From positions 1-64,000 of the forward strand of contig NZ_JAFFPT010000033.1 of assembly GCF_016918785.1 (NCBI RefSeq): DNA of 64,000 bases. The letters run 5' to 3'. Both the position numbers and the translations under genes were made by a program. The notes under the pieces are model-generated. The model saw only the letters and a list, made by a program, of their open reading frames with translations. It had not been told where the DNA came from and did not search any database. Shown here piece after piece: positions 63,657 through 64,000 of this stretch (position 1 is the stretch's first letter; the number at the start of each line of letters is the position of its first letter). The stretch is from Leptospira ainazelensis (GTDB taxonomy: Bacteria; Spirochaetota; Leptospiria; Leptospirales; Leptospiraceae).

Positions 63657-64000
63657 TCAAACTCCGCTCTTCGAATTCAAAAGATTGTCCGCCAGCGAAA
63701 AATGGAATTTTTCCTCGCTATTTAGAATGAGTTTGTATTTTGTCTGAACCCTTTCCGAAAATTCGGAATCGGAAATCGGTTCTCCGAAGGAATTGAGAAG
63801 GTGTTTGATCGTCCCGAAATTCCCATCATACAATTTTAATTCCGGCATATTCTTTAAAAAAAGTTCCATTAAAAAAACGTAATGTGTGCATCCAAGAACT
63901 GCGATCTCCACGTTTTGTTCTTTGAGGTTTTTTAGAATCGGCTTTAAATATTCTTCCGCGCCGGAAAAGTCCCCTCTATCCACGAGACCCGCAAGACCGG
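63657..64000 (-). CDS. murI: Glutamate racemase, C-terminal part (cut by window edge)
   Basis: At least 114 residues, open at the window's right edge. The frame reads GLAGLVDRGDFSG at the edge, and the catalytic cysteine motif is VLGCTHYVFL. MurI converts L- to D-glutamate for peptidoglycan precursors. The rest of the gene, including the first catalytic cysteine, lies beyond 64000. The ECF sigma gene follows directly. Confidence 0.9.
   Translation of the reverse strand, partial: GLAGLVDRGDFSGAEEYLKPILKNLKEQNVEIAVLGCTHYVFLMELFLKNMPELKLYDGNFGTIKHLLNSFGEPISDSEFSERVQTKYKLILNSEEKFHFSLADNLLNSKSGV

Overview
The window reads as chromosomal DNA of a Leptospira, probably from the pathogenic clade. The evidence is the gene content: a leucine-rich-repeat remnant, DUF1554, FecR-type and DUF3332 lipoproteins with loose spirochaetal lipoboxes, many PAS/GGDEF/EAL and chemotaxis proteins, and scattered housekeeping genes (hisC, purM, mutL, murI, rarA, rnpB) in short operons. 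GC content is moderate. Species cannot be fixed by eye. I found no tRNA, rRNA operon, prophage, complete insertion sequence or CRISPR array.

Layout. 1-6000: a frameshifted leucine-rich-repeat pseudogene, an exported beta-barrel candidate, a patatin-like lipase, a hotdog thioesterase and a TetR repressor. The repressor diverges from an amidohydrolase/M20 peptidase operon (6081-9010) over a promoter carrying twin operator-like palindromes. 9000-19400: a chemotaxis receptor, a sigma-like protein, a universal stress protein, a repeat block, a DEAD-box helicase, a peroxiredoxin-like protein, TerC, a C69 peptidase, DoxX, a second thioesterase, and an 11-copy tandem array of about 67 bp. 19435-24000: rnpB on the minus strand; divergent from it, an excellent sigma-54 promoter drives a secreted TPR protein. 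Then come a ribosome hibernation factor, a TPR protein, a 49-bp tandem array, an ECF sigma/anti-sigma pair and a PilZ protein. 24100-36500: an MBOAT acyltransferase, lipoproteins, a PP2C phosphatase/enoyl-CoA hydratase operon, a thiopurine methyltransferase, a second chemotaxis receptor and an outer-membrane protein.

37200-46000 is a signalling island: a 1480-residue histidine kinase with seven PAS domains and one GAF domain, a lone receiver, a receiver-(dead GGDEF)-EAL protein, and a striking 536-residue protein. That protein fuses a [2Fe-2S] ferredoxin domain, a class III adenylyl cyclase and a C-terminal ascorbate-peroxidase-like domain whose proximal heme histidine is replaced. It is the most unusual gene here and looks like a redox- or peroxide-linked cAMP sensor. 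46000-54400: a DUF898/M48 pair, hisC, two 56-residue genes, rarA with a cysteine-rich partner, a VTT-family protein and mutL. 54900-57640: two tandem PAS-GGDEF diguanylate cyclases followed by a decayed third copy. 57770-64000: a DUF1554 lipoprotein, purM with a ClC transporter, a FecR lipoprotein, a second ECF sigma/cupin pair and the 3' part of murI.

An interspersed non-coding element of about 151-158 bp, ending in 14-bp palindromes (GTCGGAAC..CGAC type) and with a GC-rich central hairpin, occurs at five places in full and several more in part. It lies in both orientations, and one copy separates the second sigma factor from its cupin partner. The window therefore combines ordinary core metabolism with dense second-messenger signalling (c-di-GMP and cAMP) and repeat-driven intergenic change.
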